Positions 1 to 11,860 of a stretch of 64,000 nt of DNA are shown one piece after another. Each line of letters starts with the position of its first letter. Positions within the stretch are counted from its first letter, which is position 1. The position numbers were made by a program, and so were the translations under genes. Source of the stretch: Symsagittifera roscoffensis (taxonomy: Eukaryota; Xenacoelomorpha; Acoela; Convolutidae); the NCBI RefSeq assembly GCF_963678635.1, contig NC_087062.1, forward strand, positions 49,616,178 through 49,680,177, in the 5' to 3' direction. The notes under the pieces were generated by a model, which was given only the letters and a program-made list of their open reading frames with translations, did not search any database and was not told the origin of the DNA.

Positions 1-1
1 C

Positions 2-1183
2 TTGAAGGAGCTGGTGACGGGCTTAAATATGAAGAGGCAGGAAAACGGAACTGTGATGTCATCGGAGGCAAATGATGGTTTAGAGCTCCTCAACAATTTT
101 TCCTGGAGGGTAGCCCTACAGAAGTATTTCGACGAAACCATGCGTACTCCCTCATCAGTGACGGCGTACATGGCCAACCCCTGTGTCAGAACTGATTTAC
201 AAGTGAGACTTGTGTGGTGCCTTATTGGAATAGGAAAATGGGAGTATGAATCCACCAGACGAGACGAAGGCCAGAGAACAGCAGCTGGAACTGATGTGAG
301 CTTTAAAAGTGCTGATCGCCAAGGACGTTTCCGCGATAGCATGGGCAAAACGGAAGGACGCACTTTGCTTAGTGAAATTCGTGGTGGATCGTATCACCAC
401 CCCGGTGCTAGAAGAATGTGTGAAGACAATCAGGCAGAGGTCGATGAAGCGTGAAGAAGTCTTGTTGAGAGCCCTGTTAGAACTCTAACGGGACATGCCA
501 TTGTTGATCCCGACAAAGGAGTTAAACGAACTTGATAGCTACCGGAGATTGGAGGAAGTCAGGAGGTGTTCCTATAAAGAACTGTCAGGCACGATGGAGT
601 TGTTGGAGAAAGTTTAGAGTCTGAAAGAGTATGTGACATTAGGGAAACGGAGGTCCTTTCAATGCGTGTCGGGTGTTCCGGGAATGGCCTATAATCCATT
701 CGTCAAGGAAGAAGCAAGGGATTCTTATTTCGACTTTGAACCAGCATTAATCCTCAGTTTCTGGGTGGAGAGAATGTGGGAATTGGGGACAATAACGTCT
801 GAACAGTTACAGTTAGGAGTGATTCTGGAGGAACGAGTGATTGAACCTTCAGCCCCCCAGTTGGAGGGACAAGTAAGTTTTGAGTGTGGTTAGTGACGAT
901 ATGGGAACACATGAAGCCTTCATGGGGCCCGAATCCAAACGCAGGCCTGATTTGGGATCTTACCGCTGAGATCGAGCTAGAAGGAAACGATGATGAGAGC
1001 CTACACAACTTAGCCATGATATATCATTTGTTGGCTCTGAAAATAACGAGGCAAGATGACAGACAACCCACGGAACCGTCCGAGGGGAACTCTCCAATCG
1101 ATTGGATGAAGGAGGGTACCTGCCTAGCTTCCCTTCCAGCTGTGGACTGCAAGGGCGTGTATGTCGGAACGGTCACCGCTTGA
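2..1183 (+). pseudogene. 3' polyprotein of copy L, upstream part (frameshifted)
   Basis: Three open stretches in shifting frames (2-454, 633-893, 884-1183) form one decayed coding region. The first matches copy M at 8402-8010: FDETMRTP...VRLVWC here against FEEEMRTTP...LRFAWC there. The second matches M at 12120-11885: MAYNPFVKEEARDSYFDFE against MAYNPFINEDIRDCFFDYE. I recognise no domain family. The protein is charged, without obvious signal peptide or membrane segment. Conservation of the peptide between diverged copies shows it was under protein-level selection when the elements were active. Frameshifts at about 460-630 and 890 make it non-functional here. Confidence 0.7.
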
Positions 1184-1280
1184 AAACATTGAGTGAACAG
1201 CACCGCCAGTTAGCCAAGTTATATGAAAGATTGAGTATGTCGGATAAGAACGAGATAAAATGATTGCGGACTGCCATTGA

Positions 1281-2642
1281 GTGACGAAGGTGAACCTGAT
1301 GACCGCCCTATGGTTCTGCAGCATTACCAGCTCAATTGAGTCATTGGAACGCCTGGAGCGTGCCCATGAGCTGGTCACATCCTTCAGTGTGGAAGTGTTC
1401 CCTGGAGCGTTACAGACGGAACAGAAAATTGGAAGCTGCCGAGAAGCTCTTGAAAACGAAATGAATCTGAAACATACCGAGGGGTGTCATAAGGCAGTCG
1501 GCTCGAAGTATCTGGTGGGATCTAGCGCGGCACCATATTGCAAAAGTAAATACCCGACGCACCTGGTGGTTGTAGATGCCAGAACGCAACATAAACTGAT
1601 TTCGGTGCCGAAATGCGTGAGCCTGTCGAGAACGTCTGAGAAATCCCAGGAGCTACTAAAGAAAATCCTTCGGGCAGTCCCAGAGAGGCCTAGGGATGAA
1701 ATAGAAGAGATAGTGAGAGAAGATTTCGTGAAGTGGGGTGAAGGAAACATCAGCGATTTCGAATGAAAGAAGGCGAAAGGGATGATGTCAAGCAATTTCC
1801 CCACGATAGAAGAGAAAGATGAAACGCATCAGAAGATGATGGATATCGAACCCCTTCTGATAGCACCGAGTTATCGAATTTGGAGGAATATCTTGCTGAC
1901 TCATGGAGAGTATCCATGTCACTGCGTGGCGCAAAGGTTTTGGTACCCCAAGAGAGCAAACCTAGTTCTGTTTTGGAATGCAGAGGAGTTATTCTCCATG
2001 GGATTGTCTGATCGAGCCCAGTACTGGACGATCGTGTTGGTCAGCGCCATGCTAGAAGTTAGGTGGCTAGAAGCCAACGCAGGGACGACTTAACAGGAGA
2101 TGGTCGTGCCAACTCCAGAGCAACTGAGCAGAGTAAGCCTCAGTAAAAGACTAGATCTCTTCAGAACTACTTGTAAAATTCTGAGAATACCGAAGGCGTT
2201 AGAAAGAATTTGCGCATTACCAAGATTGATGCCTTGGTTCCGTGCAGAGATGACAGCATGGGTGTGTAAACGCGCGAAGCGTCATATGTCCCTAAACACG
2301 GAAGCCTATCAATCCTTCCGGCTAGATATAGGACCAGGAGCCTATAGAAGAGCATTCCTGACTACAGCGGTAAAAAGAGTAGTTGGGATGTCTTGCATCA
2401 CAGAACAAGAGGAGAAAAAAGAGGTCTTGCAAGCTGACCTAGAGCGGAATGTGAGCCTGTGTCTGAATAAAAGCTTCTGCAGGAATCGAGAGCAGAAAGT
2501 AAACGTGGATCTACTGCCCTGCTGCAAACAGAGGTTGCTGGAGCAAGAAAGCTGGGTCACGGCCCGTAACTCTGTGGACATGCTACAAAAAGTCCTGGAA
2601 GACGGTGAGGTGGAAGAGCAGGAACCAGAAGCGTTGGAGTGA
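1281..2642 (+). pseudogene. 3' polyprotein of copy L, C-terminal part
   Basis: About 450 codons in one frame with two in-frame stops (TGA 1764-1766 and TAA 2091-2093), ending at TGA 2640-2642. It is homologous along its length to the minus-strand blocks of copy M at 7252-5767. Shared landmarks include a YLVGS...A..CKS.YP segment with SVPKCV downstream, LTHGE.PCHC, a RLMP.FRA segment, and near the C-terminus a LPCCKQR motif. The paired cysteines and CHC motifs could bind metal, but the spacing fits no zinc finger I know. This is the last coding region before the 3' UTR. Function unknown. Confidence 0.75.
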
Positions 2643-3420
2643 AGAATGAAGACGAGTCACTAAGTAGAAGAGAAGAGAGAGAGAAAACTTTATCGTTGTA
2701 GTGTGTGAAAACTTGAACTAATCAACCAATCAACCATGATTGATTATTGAAAATTTTAAACTTTTTATTTTGCTGAGGTTTGATTGAAACAGTGCTTGTA
2801 ATTGTTTGCAGCTGTTAGGAATTGTTGCAATTGTTGAATTACAATGGAAATTTTTAATTGATGTTATATATATATATATAGGCCTTAGGTGAGTATATTT
2901 GCCTATTTAAACCTGTCATAAATTTTTTAACCTGTGTAGGACAAATTTTCCCTCTGTGGCGACCTGGTAGGGTTTGGGTACGCTTGCTCGAAGAAGTTGA
3001 GTACCTTATTATTTTCCCTAGTCACAGATTTTCTTATTTTAATATTGAGGGCAACAGCGTAAATGAATGATTATACTTTATGAGTGACGTTAAGTTAATT
3101 TTAACGGGTGCGTGGCAGTGCCACGACCCAACCTCTTTAAACCAGCGAGAGCGAGAAGAAATTTTACATAGAAATGACGTAAGTAATCAGAAAACAATGT
3201 ATCTAGGAGACTCCTCATAGTGCAAATTTTATGAAAATGTTAGAAGGCAGTGAAATGTAGTACGATCCATTTATGACACGCAGTGAGTTGAGGTGGAGCA
3301 GATAAACTGCAATTTTCTAATGCGATTTGTAAGTTGATTATAGAAAAATGGATCACCACATGAAAATAACCCGGAGTTATGCGGTCGATGGGGACATTGA
3401 AGGGGACTGTCCGGGGAATA
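2643..3420 (+). other. 3' UTR of copy L with terminal purine tract
   Basis: Non-coding stretch between the last stop and the 3' LTR. It includes a short TA dinucleotide run at about 2866-2880. Its last 180 bp align with the reverse complement of 5216-5400 in copy M, so this is shared element sequence. The end, 3396-3420, is purine-rich (GAAGGGGA, then TGTCCGGGGA at 3408-3417, then ATA) and abuts the TG of the LTR, the expected place for the plus-strand primer. I see no gene in it. Confidence 0.7.
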
Positions 3421-4263
3421 TGTGCCATTCTGCCGGATTGTCACAGTCAAACCCTCCGACAAGAAAAAAACGCACAATTAGGACGTTAGGGACAAATTGC
3501 GATGAAAAGGAGAATGAGAATGTTCTAGAATTTTTTTATTTTAAAATTTCGAATTGCGACAGACTATTTCCCGGAAAATTAGAAAAACGGCCAAATTTGG
3601 CAAAAAAAGAGAAAAAAAACAGACAACCGGTTAGACAAGACAAAAATCAGTCGAGAAAAAAGAAAGAAAAAACACGAAGTCACTTATCGTGACGATCACG
3701 CACGATAATACGTGTAACGGGAGCCGATAAGAAGAAAGAAGACTTCAGTGGGATATCCGGAGTAGATCAAGGGAGTTATCTCTGAGAGAGTGGATTTGGA
3801 GGCCCGATGACAAAGGACTTAGTAGACTGCAAAACTTACTTTTCAGCTGCTTTGCTGCCCTGACTAGTTAAATTAACTCCAATTTTCTGTTGTATTTCGG
3901 AGCATGAGAAGCTAGAAAGAGGAAAGGGTCAATCCGTCTCCGATTGGATTTAGTATACAACTGTCACTAAAACATAGTAAAATATGATATCCGAGCCATG
4001 TTTTTAATGGTAATCACGTAGTCTGGGGATCCGAGATCCAGCTATGTGGTTATCTTCGCGTGTAACGAAAGCTGATCAGAAGTCGCTTAGGTCTAAGTAA
4101 AAAAAATGGTATCCTTTTACTTAAACCTAAACAGACCAGAAAATCAATTGGCTGGATCTAGACGGTGAAAAACCGGTAGAATTTAGGTAACTGACGCCGG
4201 CCAGTCGTCAATAGGTGCTTTTTCTACGCTCCGTCACTATGTAGTATTTGGGCGAATGTTACA
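3421..4263 (+). repeat. 3' LTR of copy L (843 bp)
   Basis: It begins TGTGCCATTCTGCC and ends AATGTTACA, giving canonical TG...CA ends. It aligns with 45879-46765 (5' LTR of copy P) on the same strand, about 85% by eye over 3900-4040, and with the reverse complement of 4282-5215 (LTR of copy M). Matching boundaries in independent copies fix the ends. A hairpin TTATCGTG (3684-3691) / CACGATAA (3701-3708) lies about 265 bp in. The lysine-rich ORF at 3348-3692 crosses the LTR edge and is not a gene. Confidence 0.85.
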
Positions 4264-4281
4264 AACAGACCATTAGTGCCA
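4264..4281. other. 18-bp spacer between tail-to-tail LTRs
   Basis: The only sequence between the LTR ends of copies L and M. The flanking arms GGGCGAATGTTAC and GTAACATTGGCCC are complementary at 12 of 13 positions, so the junction forms a palindrome with a short loop. Any target-site duplication of L or M would overlap here, but the other flanks are missing or disturbed, so none can be confirmed. Confidence 0.7.
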
Positions 4282-5215
4282 TGTAACATTGGCCCGGAAG
4301 TACATATCGACAGAAAATAAAGCTATGTTCTAAAACGACTGGCTAGCGTCTAATTACAGCTCTACATGCTTTTCACCGTCTCTGCCAAAGCCAGTTCTTT
4401 TGGTCGTCTTTCTAACATCGAGTCGACAAAAAAGCTAGAGCTTCGATCAGAACGCTCTAATTAACATAATTACATGCAGAAATAGTGAGCGCATGGCTAG
4501 GTCTCAGTATCCCCGGACCACGTATTCAATCCTAAAAAAAGGGATACTACATATTTATCATATTGCTATTGTTTTTGTTCAGTAGATAAAAAATCATCAT
4601 CTCCATCAAAGATGGAACAACCCTTTCCCTCATTTCCTAGCTTCTCATAATCTGAAAACGAATTGAGATGATATTATTTCAGTTCAGGATATTACCAGAA
4701 GCTATAAGTTCATAAAAACAGAGAGTTACAGTTTTCTCCCGAGACCCCTCCGGATTCTGGAAGCCGGGCAAATAACAGTCTTATTTCTTCTCGGAAGGCT
4801 GGGCACGTCGTCCCAATACCCTTCCTGGTTCTCGGGATTTGTTTTTTAACGATTGTTGTAGCGGCACAATCGTTACAACTCGGATTGGTCTTCTGATATT
4901 TGTTTTCTACTTCAATCTCGATCTGTATCGCAAAAGTGCCATTCACCGTTTTTCTCAACGAACTCTGTTGTTGTGTTTTTTCGACGTTTCAGTTGTCGCG
5001 AAATCTCAAATTATTACATGTCGTTCATGTTCAAATCGAAAATTTAAAAATCAGCATATCAGGCCAAACTAACCATTCCTGATTCGAACAAAATCTGAAT
5101 AAACTGAACAATTAACATCGTTAACTCGTAAAAATCATCAGTCTTCCCAGTCAGACGTAACAATAAAAATTCCAATCCAAACTTGCATTTTAACACATTC
5201 TGGTCGAATGTCACA
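4282..5215 (-). repeat. 3' LTR of copy M (934 bp)
   Basis: Read on the minus strand it begins TGTGACATTC at 5215 and ends at 4282. Position 4310-4818 aligns with 42495-42998 (the 5' LTR of M), about 87% by eye. The whole LTR aligns with the reverse complement of the L and P LTRs. A hairpin AACGATTG (4848-4855) / CAATCGTT (4867-4874) sits where L has its own different hairpin. Short ORFs here (for example 4710-4958) have no protein-level conservation and are not genes. Confidence 0.85.
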
Positions 5216-5766
5216 TATTCCACGGACAGCCCGGTCAATGTCCTCATTGAGTCTCGTAGTCTTCATCAAAATGGTACAGTGCCATCGAACAGAATTTACA
5301 AAATGCATCAAATCACTTTCATCCACATCACATCGACTCATTGCGAGATACAAATAGCATCATACTACACTATTATAGCCTTCCGAATTTTTTCACTAAT
5401 CTGGACTTTCGAGGATATGACTTAACATAAAACATTTTTTCTGACTCCTAACGTCAACAATCCTATTTCAAAAATTTTTTCCTAGGTTTAAAAAGTGTTG
5501 GAACGCAGGGCAGTCCTGTCGACCAACAAGCTAAATTTATGCTACTATTCTTCTTCCCTTCGGAATTTAGTTGTCATTGGTCCTGAATATTAAAATTAAG
5601 AAACTCGGTGGTTAGAGGGAACAAGGAAATAATCTCCTTCTTCAAGAGATAACTCAAGCCTTTCATATCATCACAAAGTTCCTATCACCTTTCATATCAC
5701 CACCAATATCACCTTCTAATTTCCTCTATTTTTTCTCCTTTTTGCGTCTTGCTTTTCGGCTGTTTG
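5216..5766 (-). other. 3' UTR of copy M
   Basis: Non-coding between the end of the 3' polyprotein (5767) and the LTR (5215). Next to the LTR the minus strand reads GGGCTGTCCGTGGAATA and then the LTR, matching the GGGACTGTCCGGGGAATA of copy L. This is the likely plus-strand primer region. Sequence 5216-5400 aligns with 3241-3420 of L. No gene seen. Confidence 0.65.
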
Positions 5767-7300
5767 TCATTGTTTCATCTCCTCCTCCTCCTGCGACACT
5801 GACTCTACGCTCTCAGTTTCTGTGTCTTGCAACAAATCGGTGGCTATTCTGACGCTGTTGGAGGCAGTCCTCCAACACTTCTGCTCTTCTACTCTTTGTT
5901 TGCAACAAGGTAGAGGATCAACGTTAGTTTCCCTGTTTCTCAGAAGCTGTTGTCGAGGCACAACGTCATGTTTCTCTCCAAGTCTTCCTTCAACATTTCT
6001 CCTCTTTCTCTCCTGTCACACTCACTTGTTTTAGACGTCCTCATCACTGCGGTAGTCACTGCATTCCGATGAGTTACAAAAGCTCACTTAAAATCTCCTG
6101 CTCCTTCGTCCAGCTGATACGAACTGTACACTCTGATGTGCTTCGACTTATGCTTCTTGGCATATTCGTACAACCATCCAGTCATGTTGGCTCTAAAACA
6201 TGGCATCAGTCGTATTCTGGCCCATATCTTCTTCACTTCAATCGGAATGTTCAGGATTGTGCACGTTGTCTCAAAAAGATCTAAATCTTTTAGACAACCC
6301 AATTCCTGCAAATGTTCTTTCGTAGGCATTTCTTGTCGATTGTTCTCTTTCACATGAGCTTCCAGCCATCGCATCGCCATCATAACTCCCAAAATCACTA
6401 TTGTTATGGGCTGTGATGAATCTGGCGAACCCAAGAAGGGCAGCTCTCCACAGTCCCAGATCAACACCAGATTACTACGCCCGGGATATCACCATATTTG
6501 TAGCAAGCAATGGCAGGGGAGCTCACCATGTGTCAACATGCTGATCCTCCAATTAGGCTTTCCCGACGCTTGCAGTAGTGGTTCCACTTCCATCATCACT
6601 CGGTGGATTTCATCATTCTCGTCTACTGCATTGTAATATGTTGCTGTTGATCCTTTCTGTATCTGTCTTTGAAAATCACTAAAGTTTCCACTGGCGTATC
6701 CCATGAACTTCTTTCCCAGTATCGGTTCTAACTATTCTTTGGTTCTCTCTGGAACTGCTGAGAACATCTTGCACAATAACTTGTAAGATTTTTTTGAAAT
6801 CCTCGCTAATCTTACGCATTTCGGCACTGAGAAGGCTTGATCCACGATCGTCCTTGTACTCTTCACATCCACCGCTACGAAATGCTCTGGGTAACTGCTT
6901 TTGCAAATTGGAGCTAATGTCGATCCCACTAGATATCGCGCTCCCGATGGTGTCGGATGCTCATTTCCGCCTCGATCGCTTCCCTCCACATCCCAATAGA
7001 CTTTTGTTTGGTTTGCAAAACTCCCGGAAACATTTCTACACTGATGGCCGTGACCATCTCATGCTTTTGTTCTAGGTTCAATAGTGACTCTAAAGAACCA
7101 ACCATGCTGTAGAATCCTAGTGCAGTCACTAGATTCACCTCTGTTCCTCCGTGGCAATCTGCATCAATTCCGTTTCCGTTTTTGCTTTCATTAAGATGTT
7201 CCCGAACTATATCGTTAGTTGCTTGTGTTGTTTCGCAAGAATCTTCACGCAATTCAGACCTCCACAGATGTGACCTCCATTCCGCAGACTTTCAGTAGAC
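5767..7300 (-). pseudogene. 3' polyprotein of copy M, C-terminal part
   Basis: Successive minus-strand open blocks 7252-6929, 6989-6732, 6704-6489, 6467-6084 and 5961-5767 match, in order, copy L 1250-2642. Landmarks are YLVGST...CKSSYP, FSVPKCVRLAR, LTHGELPCHC, RLMPCFRANM and PLPCCKQR close to the C-terminus. Several frame changes separate the blocks. The acidic tail (EEEEMKQ) is followed by a stop and the 3' UTR. No known domain, membrane span or signal peptide is visible. It is the terminal piece of the long post-integrase polyprotein; its role is unknown. Confidence 0.7.
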
Positions 7301-7539
7301 AGCTACCAGGTTTAACCCAGTCCTCTCAGCCAGGCAACTCCACTTTTTTCTCTCCGTTGCTCTTATAGGCTGTCGTCATCAAATTGTAAATGATGTCAGG
7401 TCACGCAAGTAACAGTCTGAGTTCAATTCCCTCTGCACATCCTGTATCGCAGGCAATATCGAATCGTCGTTAAGACATGGACACCATGATGGTTTCATTA
7501 GTTACCACACCACCCTTAGACACGTTTTCAGCAGTTCAG

Positions 7540-8470
7540 CCGAGAATCCCAATCCAAATTCTACTCGGTTGTCAGATTTTGGCACTGAAGGTGCAGTCAC
7601 CTTTCCTTCCAACACATTTCCCAGCTTAGGCTTCTGAATAGCAGCGCTCCTCCGTCGTCACAATTTTAGAAAGCCAGAAACTTAGTAACACTGCTTGTTC
7701 GTAGTCGAAGAAACAATCGCGTATATCTTCATTAATGAAAGGGTTGTATGCCATCCCTACGGTCCGGATACGTAACTGTACGATTTCTTCCTGATGGGTC
7801 CGCAAAATTCACTGGACTTCGGCAGTGCTCCCATAGATTCTTTTGTGAGCATCAGACCCTTGTTCGAGAATCTCCTTGTTTCGTCAACCTTCTTCATTGG
7901 TTCCAGTTCCACAGGCTCCTTCATATTCACTCGCATCGGTTTACTTTGATGTATGTCCAAAAGTGCTAGTAAGAGCAAGGCTTTCGCTCGTTCATCGCCT
8001 TCTCTTAGACTATTGACACAAGTGTTCAATGCCAGCACTGATATTTCTTCTAATTTGAATCGAATGAAATTGAGAGCGTCTTTCCGCTTCGCGCACGCCA
8101 CTGCCGCTCCTTCTTGGGTCATTAGATCTCTCATACTCGTCATCAAGAGTACCTTCTCTTCCTTCGATCTTTTTCTTCTGAGTCATATCCCCCCGTGTCA
8201 GTCCATTCATGCACCAAGCGAACCTAAGTTGCAATTCTGTTTTCGCATAGAGTATCGCTATCAGAGCGTGTAACTTCGGGGTGGTTCTCATTTCTTCTTC
8301 GAAGTGCCGTAACACCACCGCTCTCCATGGTAGGCTCACCAGCTGGTCTATCGTTTCCCCATGCATCTCAGATCTCAGAGGAGACCAAAATTCCGTATGC
8401 ATTCTGCTTCATGGCTGTACCTTGTATCATCGTCTCCAGGTAATCTTCCATGGCGCTTTTGTTTTCTAGA
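7540..8470 (-). pseudogene. 3' polyprotein of copy M, middle part
   Basis: Minus-strand blocks 8402-8010 and 8146-7757, then a continuation to about 7540. They carry FEEEMRTTPKLHALIA...LRFAWC, then MKKVDETRRFSNKGLMLTKE and a FFDYEQAVLLSFW segment, matching copy L 60-890. The 7555-8010 part also occurs as a displaced copy at 11861-12345. The segment 7300-7540 between this and the next block shows no conserved protein and may have lost coding sequence. Function unknown. Confidence 0.65.
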
Positions 8471-8474
8471 GCAA

Positions 8475-9450
8475 TTAGATGTCCTCTAGCCGAGTTTCCA
8501 CCATCTCCATGTATCCACCAGCGGGTTCATCAACCGAGACGGTTTCCGACACTGTCAGTCGGTTGTACTCCACTGGGACTAGCTGTCCTACGACGCTTCC
8601 TTTTCCATGGTTCATGCTGGATGGCTTCAAATCTTGTAGGGTGCTTTCTCCACATTGGCTCAGTATTTCCATTTCTAATTCCGCTCCAGTCAGAGTGCGG
8701 TCACTCCTCTTGGTTTTATAACTGGCTGATCTCAATCCAGCCATGGGAATGGGTGGCACCACCGCTACGTGGTCAACTTTCTGTCTGTGCCAGGCAATCG
8801 GTCATCACCCTGCCGCATGTCCATGGCTTCTTCGACACGCTTTCTCTTGGCTGAGTTGACAACTTTTATCGAGATTTCTGAGTCCACTTCGCTTTTCCGG
8901 TTTTCCTAAAAACCACTTTGCTGCCAAGTTTTTTAATCATGTCATTAGTTTTGTCTATCACCCTTTTCGGGGCGAAAAGGATCGATCGCATCGTTCCCTC
9001 TCGGGTTTTTGACAGATGCACTACTTCATCATTGTTTTCTTGCGGTGTTGCCTTTATAGGAGAATATGATTCACTCTCGTCAGTGGCCGAGTCGATCAAT
9101 AACTCGTTCAACCTCCATTCACACTCGTCCATCTTGTCTAGGATTTCCCGCATCAGTGGTCTGTTGAGACCCGTTTTCAACTACTGTCCAGACCTCTTCC
9201 ATGAAGGCAACTCTATCCATATTACATCCCGTCCTATTCTCGTGGTCTCTTGGATAAAATTCCCACTCTTCTTCGGGCAACGTTCCCAAGAAGGGTACCC
9301 TGGCAGTGCCTTCGATTCTTCTTCTCCTCGGAGATTCCATTAAATACTTCTTTTCGGCAATTTTAGAATTGCTCGGAGAGCTGCTTTCCAGCAAATTTCG
9401 TTTCTTTCCATGAAAGCCGACGGAGGTTCCAGCGTAGAAATTCCCTCCTC
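8475..9450 (-). pseudogene. 3' polyprotein of copy M, segment after the module array
   Basis: Minus-strand blocks 9394-9119, 9180-8866 and 8762-8475 follow directly on the last module of the array. The peptide is charged (for example FAPKRVIDKTNDMIKKLGSK), with no recognised domain. Copy L starts downstream of this point and copy P has not reached it, so there is no second copy to compare and its coding status rests on position and open frames only. Proline- and serine-rich at 8762-8475. Confidence 0.5.
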
Positions 9451-11860
9451 TGCTGGCTCAGTCGTTCCTTCTAACGAGTCTGTGCCATTTTCAAAGTCGC
9501 TGAGGAAGTTGAAGTCCAGGCCAGTTGAAGTCCAGACCATGAGGAAGTACAAGCCTTTCTCAGCCTGATCGGTATCCTGCTGCATAGGTTCTTCCGATCA
9601 ACGGTTTCCTCCCTGCTCATGGTCTCGCTTCTGATTTTTCCTTGAACTCGAAAGACCTTCCTCCTCATTCGGAAACTTCGGTACAACTAGTCTACCAGCT
9701 GATCGATCTTCTTCCTCTCCGTGCATTACTTTGACTTCTTCGCAGCCGAACGGTGCTAGCACAATTTAGTGTATCGTTTCCCGCTCACTAATAACTCCGA
9801 TTTTACGCTCATCAGAATCAGTGAGCTCATTCTCATGACTATTGGCGCCAGGTCTAATTTCGCTCATTCTTCGTCAAATCGTGCGGGTTTCGAAGTGGCT
9901 GCATTACTCATCCGTCTCCTCGTTGTTTCGTCCGTGTAGGCAAACTGCGTATACTGCAGGACGGCAGCATTTCCGGCCACGAAGCACGGGTCCATCATCT
10001 CGGAGAATTTTGCCACTCTCCTTTCATTGGTTTCGAATGTTCTCAACCTAGGGGTTTGCACTGTGGAGTCTGCTCCGAGCAACATCCTTCTAATCAAGTG
10101 AAATTCAAGATTTTTTTCTGGCAGTTTCTTGTAGTTACCCCAGCCTTTCCTTTCTTCTCTCACTTTGTGATACGAGGCCATCAGAAAAGGAGTTCTTGTA
10201 ACTTCGCCGTTCGTCTTATTGTAGGGCCTTAAATTCCAGAGTTTCGGGAACAATTCGATATTCCCTATGTCCACTTCTCCCATACGATCACGGAAAAGAT
10301 CATGAAAGTTTATGACAGCCATTTCCGGCTCTGATATCTTTGCGAACAACAAGTCCTCACTCATCATCTCTCGTAGTGCGTGCTGTTCACACCAATTAAG
10401 TGCACTTCAGTCCACTGCTGAGACGAGGTTCAGGTGCACAACCGACCTCCTGTATGCCTCCACCTTAACGTCGGGGAACGCAAACGTGACTGCAGGACCG
10501 TAAATTACTGTCACGAATTCCGTGGCTCCTCTGATCAGCGCTAACGAATCGGTCCTCATACCCAGGCTCAGATCAATTAACAGGGGCATGCCCTTAGCAT
10601 GACGTCGCACATCTTCTTCCTTTTCAATTGTCTCGTCTTCTCCCGTTCCAAAGCGATTCTGCTGCAGGAAGTTTTGGATAGGAGTATGTCGCAGACCTCT
10701 TATCTTGGTCCAGGAGTCAGTGGATCGCGTCACGTCGAATTTTCTTATGTTCTCTCTTTTTTGTTCAGGGTCGCGGGTCAGATTCATTAACCCTCCTAAG
10801 TTCCCGGGCGTGATCGCAATTAGCATCAGAAGTCCATCTAATCGCAAGTTCTACACTCCCTCATCGAGCAGTACCATTGGTCCTCTTACAAAATTCTCCC
10901 CTCCAAACGCCACGAACAGGGCTAGTATTTCTACGATTGACATCTCTTTGACTGCTCGGAGGAACTCTCTGATCAAGTATCAAGAGAGCGAGGGGTAGAC
11001 TTTTGCCAGGAAGGACGCGGTCTATCCTGCTCCCAACCCTTCCAGCATAATGTCAATCCGGTCGAAGCCTTCTTCTCCTTTCTCATTCTGCGTCCAGAAA
11101 GCTTCAAGGCTAACTTGGCACATTCTGTTCAAAAATTTGGCTGACTTTTCTTCTTCATTCTCGGCCAGATTCACCTCTTTCACCAGGTAGGCCTGAATTT
11201 TCCTGATCATGCCCTAAATTGTCTCAGTTTCTCCACTTCTATTTCGCGATTCGGGAGAGATATGATTACATCATATTTTCCTTCTGAGAGCAACTCCGCC
11301 ATCGCATACACGAACTTCAATGCATCCGGGAGATGTGCATATCCCGGAGATAGTGAAAACACAGCTTCCGTGTTATTTTCGAGATTGCACCTTCATTTCA
11401 GCGTATCCATTATTTCGCCCATCGATTCGAGGATATCCTTTTTTGCTGGCCATACTGCGTCATCTGCCGTTGAAGGCTCTCTGAGTCTGCTCAGGAAGCC
11501 CTACTGTGTAAATGGTCGTTTCTGCGGCAAACACGATCGTGATCGGGCCCATTTCTGTTTGTCGATCTCGATGTGCCTGATGTGTCCGTTGTCGAGTTAA
11601 CAGGTCCTAATCTTCGTCGTGGATGAATAGTCCTTCCTACTGGCGCTTCTCCCAGTCGGTCCAAAACGTCCGTCCTTTGCCCTGGCTCGCTGGAGTTTTG
11701 CGGCCTCTGGGTCACGGCTGGGACTGATCCCAGACGTGTTTCTAGGTTTGGTGGTACGAAGGTTGAAAGTGACGGCTCATTCGTGGTTTCCTCGTTCTTC
11801 AGTACTCCCGTCAAAGAGCTCGACCTCCAAGTCATCCAGTCGCTCCTGGAAGACTCGATT
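9450..11860 (-). pseudogene. Module unit 5 of copy M
   Basis: It starts inside the end of the SGNH domain (11860), skips most of X1 (junction near 11563), then has the end of X2 and X3 (11560-11215), X4 (11210-11022, TEAFWTQNEKGE-like), X5 (10847-10430, GGLMNLTRDPEQ), X6 (10420-10120, ALREMMSEDLLFAKISEPEM), X7 (10100-9710, RRMLLGADSTVQTPRLR) and X8 (9686-9450, QQDTDQAEKG). The same blocks recur in units 1 and 3. It is continuous with the downstream 3' polyprotein, so this is the unit in its original position at the 3' side. Stops and frameshifts throughout. Confidence 0.65.

Larger units (their letters stand above)
1..4263 (+). mobile_element. Giant LTR retroelement copy L, 3' end only
   Basis: The 3' part of a family member entering from the left edge. 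It holds broken ORFs of the 3' polyprotein (2-2642), a 3' UTR with a terminal purine-rich tract (2643-3420), and an LTR that starts TGTGCC and ends GTTACA (3421-4263). The ORFs match, in the same order, the minus-strand ORFs of copy M at 9394-5767, and the LTR matches that of copy P at 45879-46765. Gag and pol of this copy lie outside the window. It is clearly decayed: reading frames change several times and there are in-frame stops. Confidence 0.85.

Noticed and set aside
3348-3692. Lysine-rich plus-strand ORF
   Set aside because: It starts in the 3' UTR and crosses into the LTR; the P LTR does not preserve the frame.
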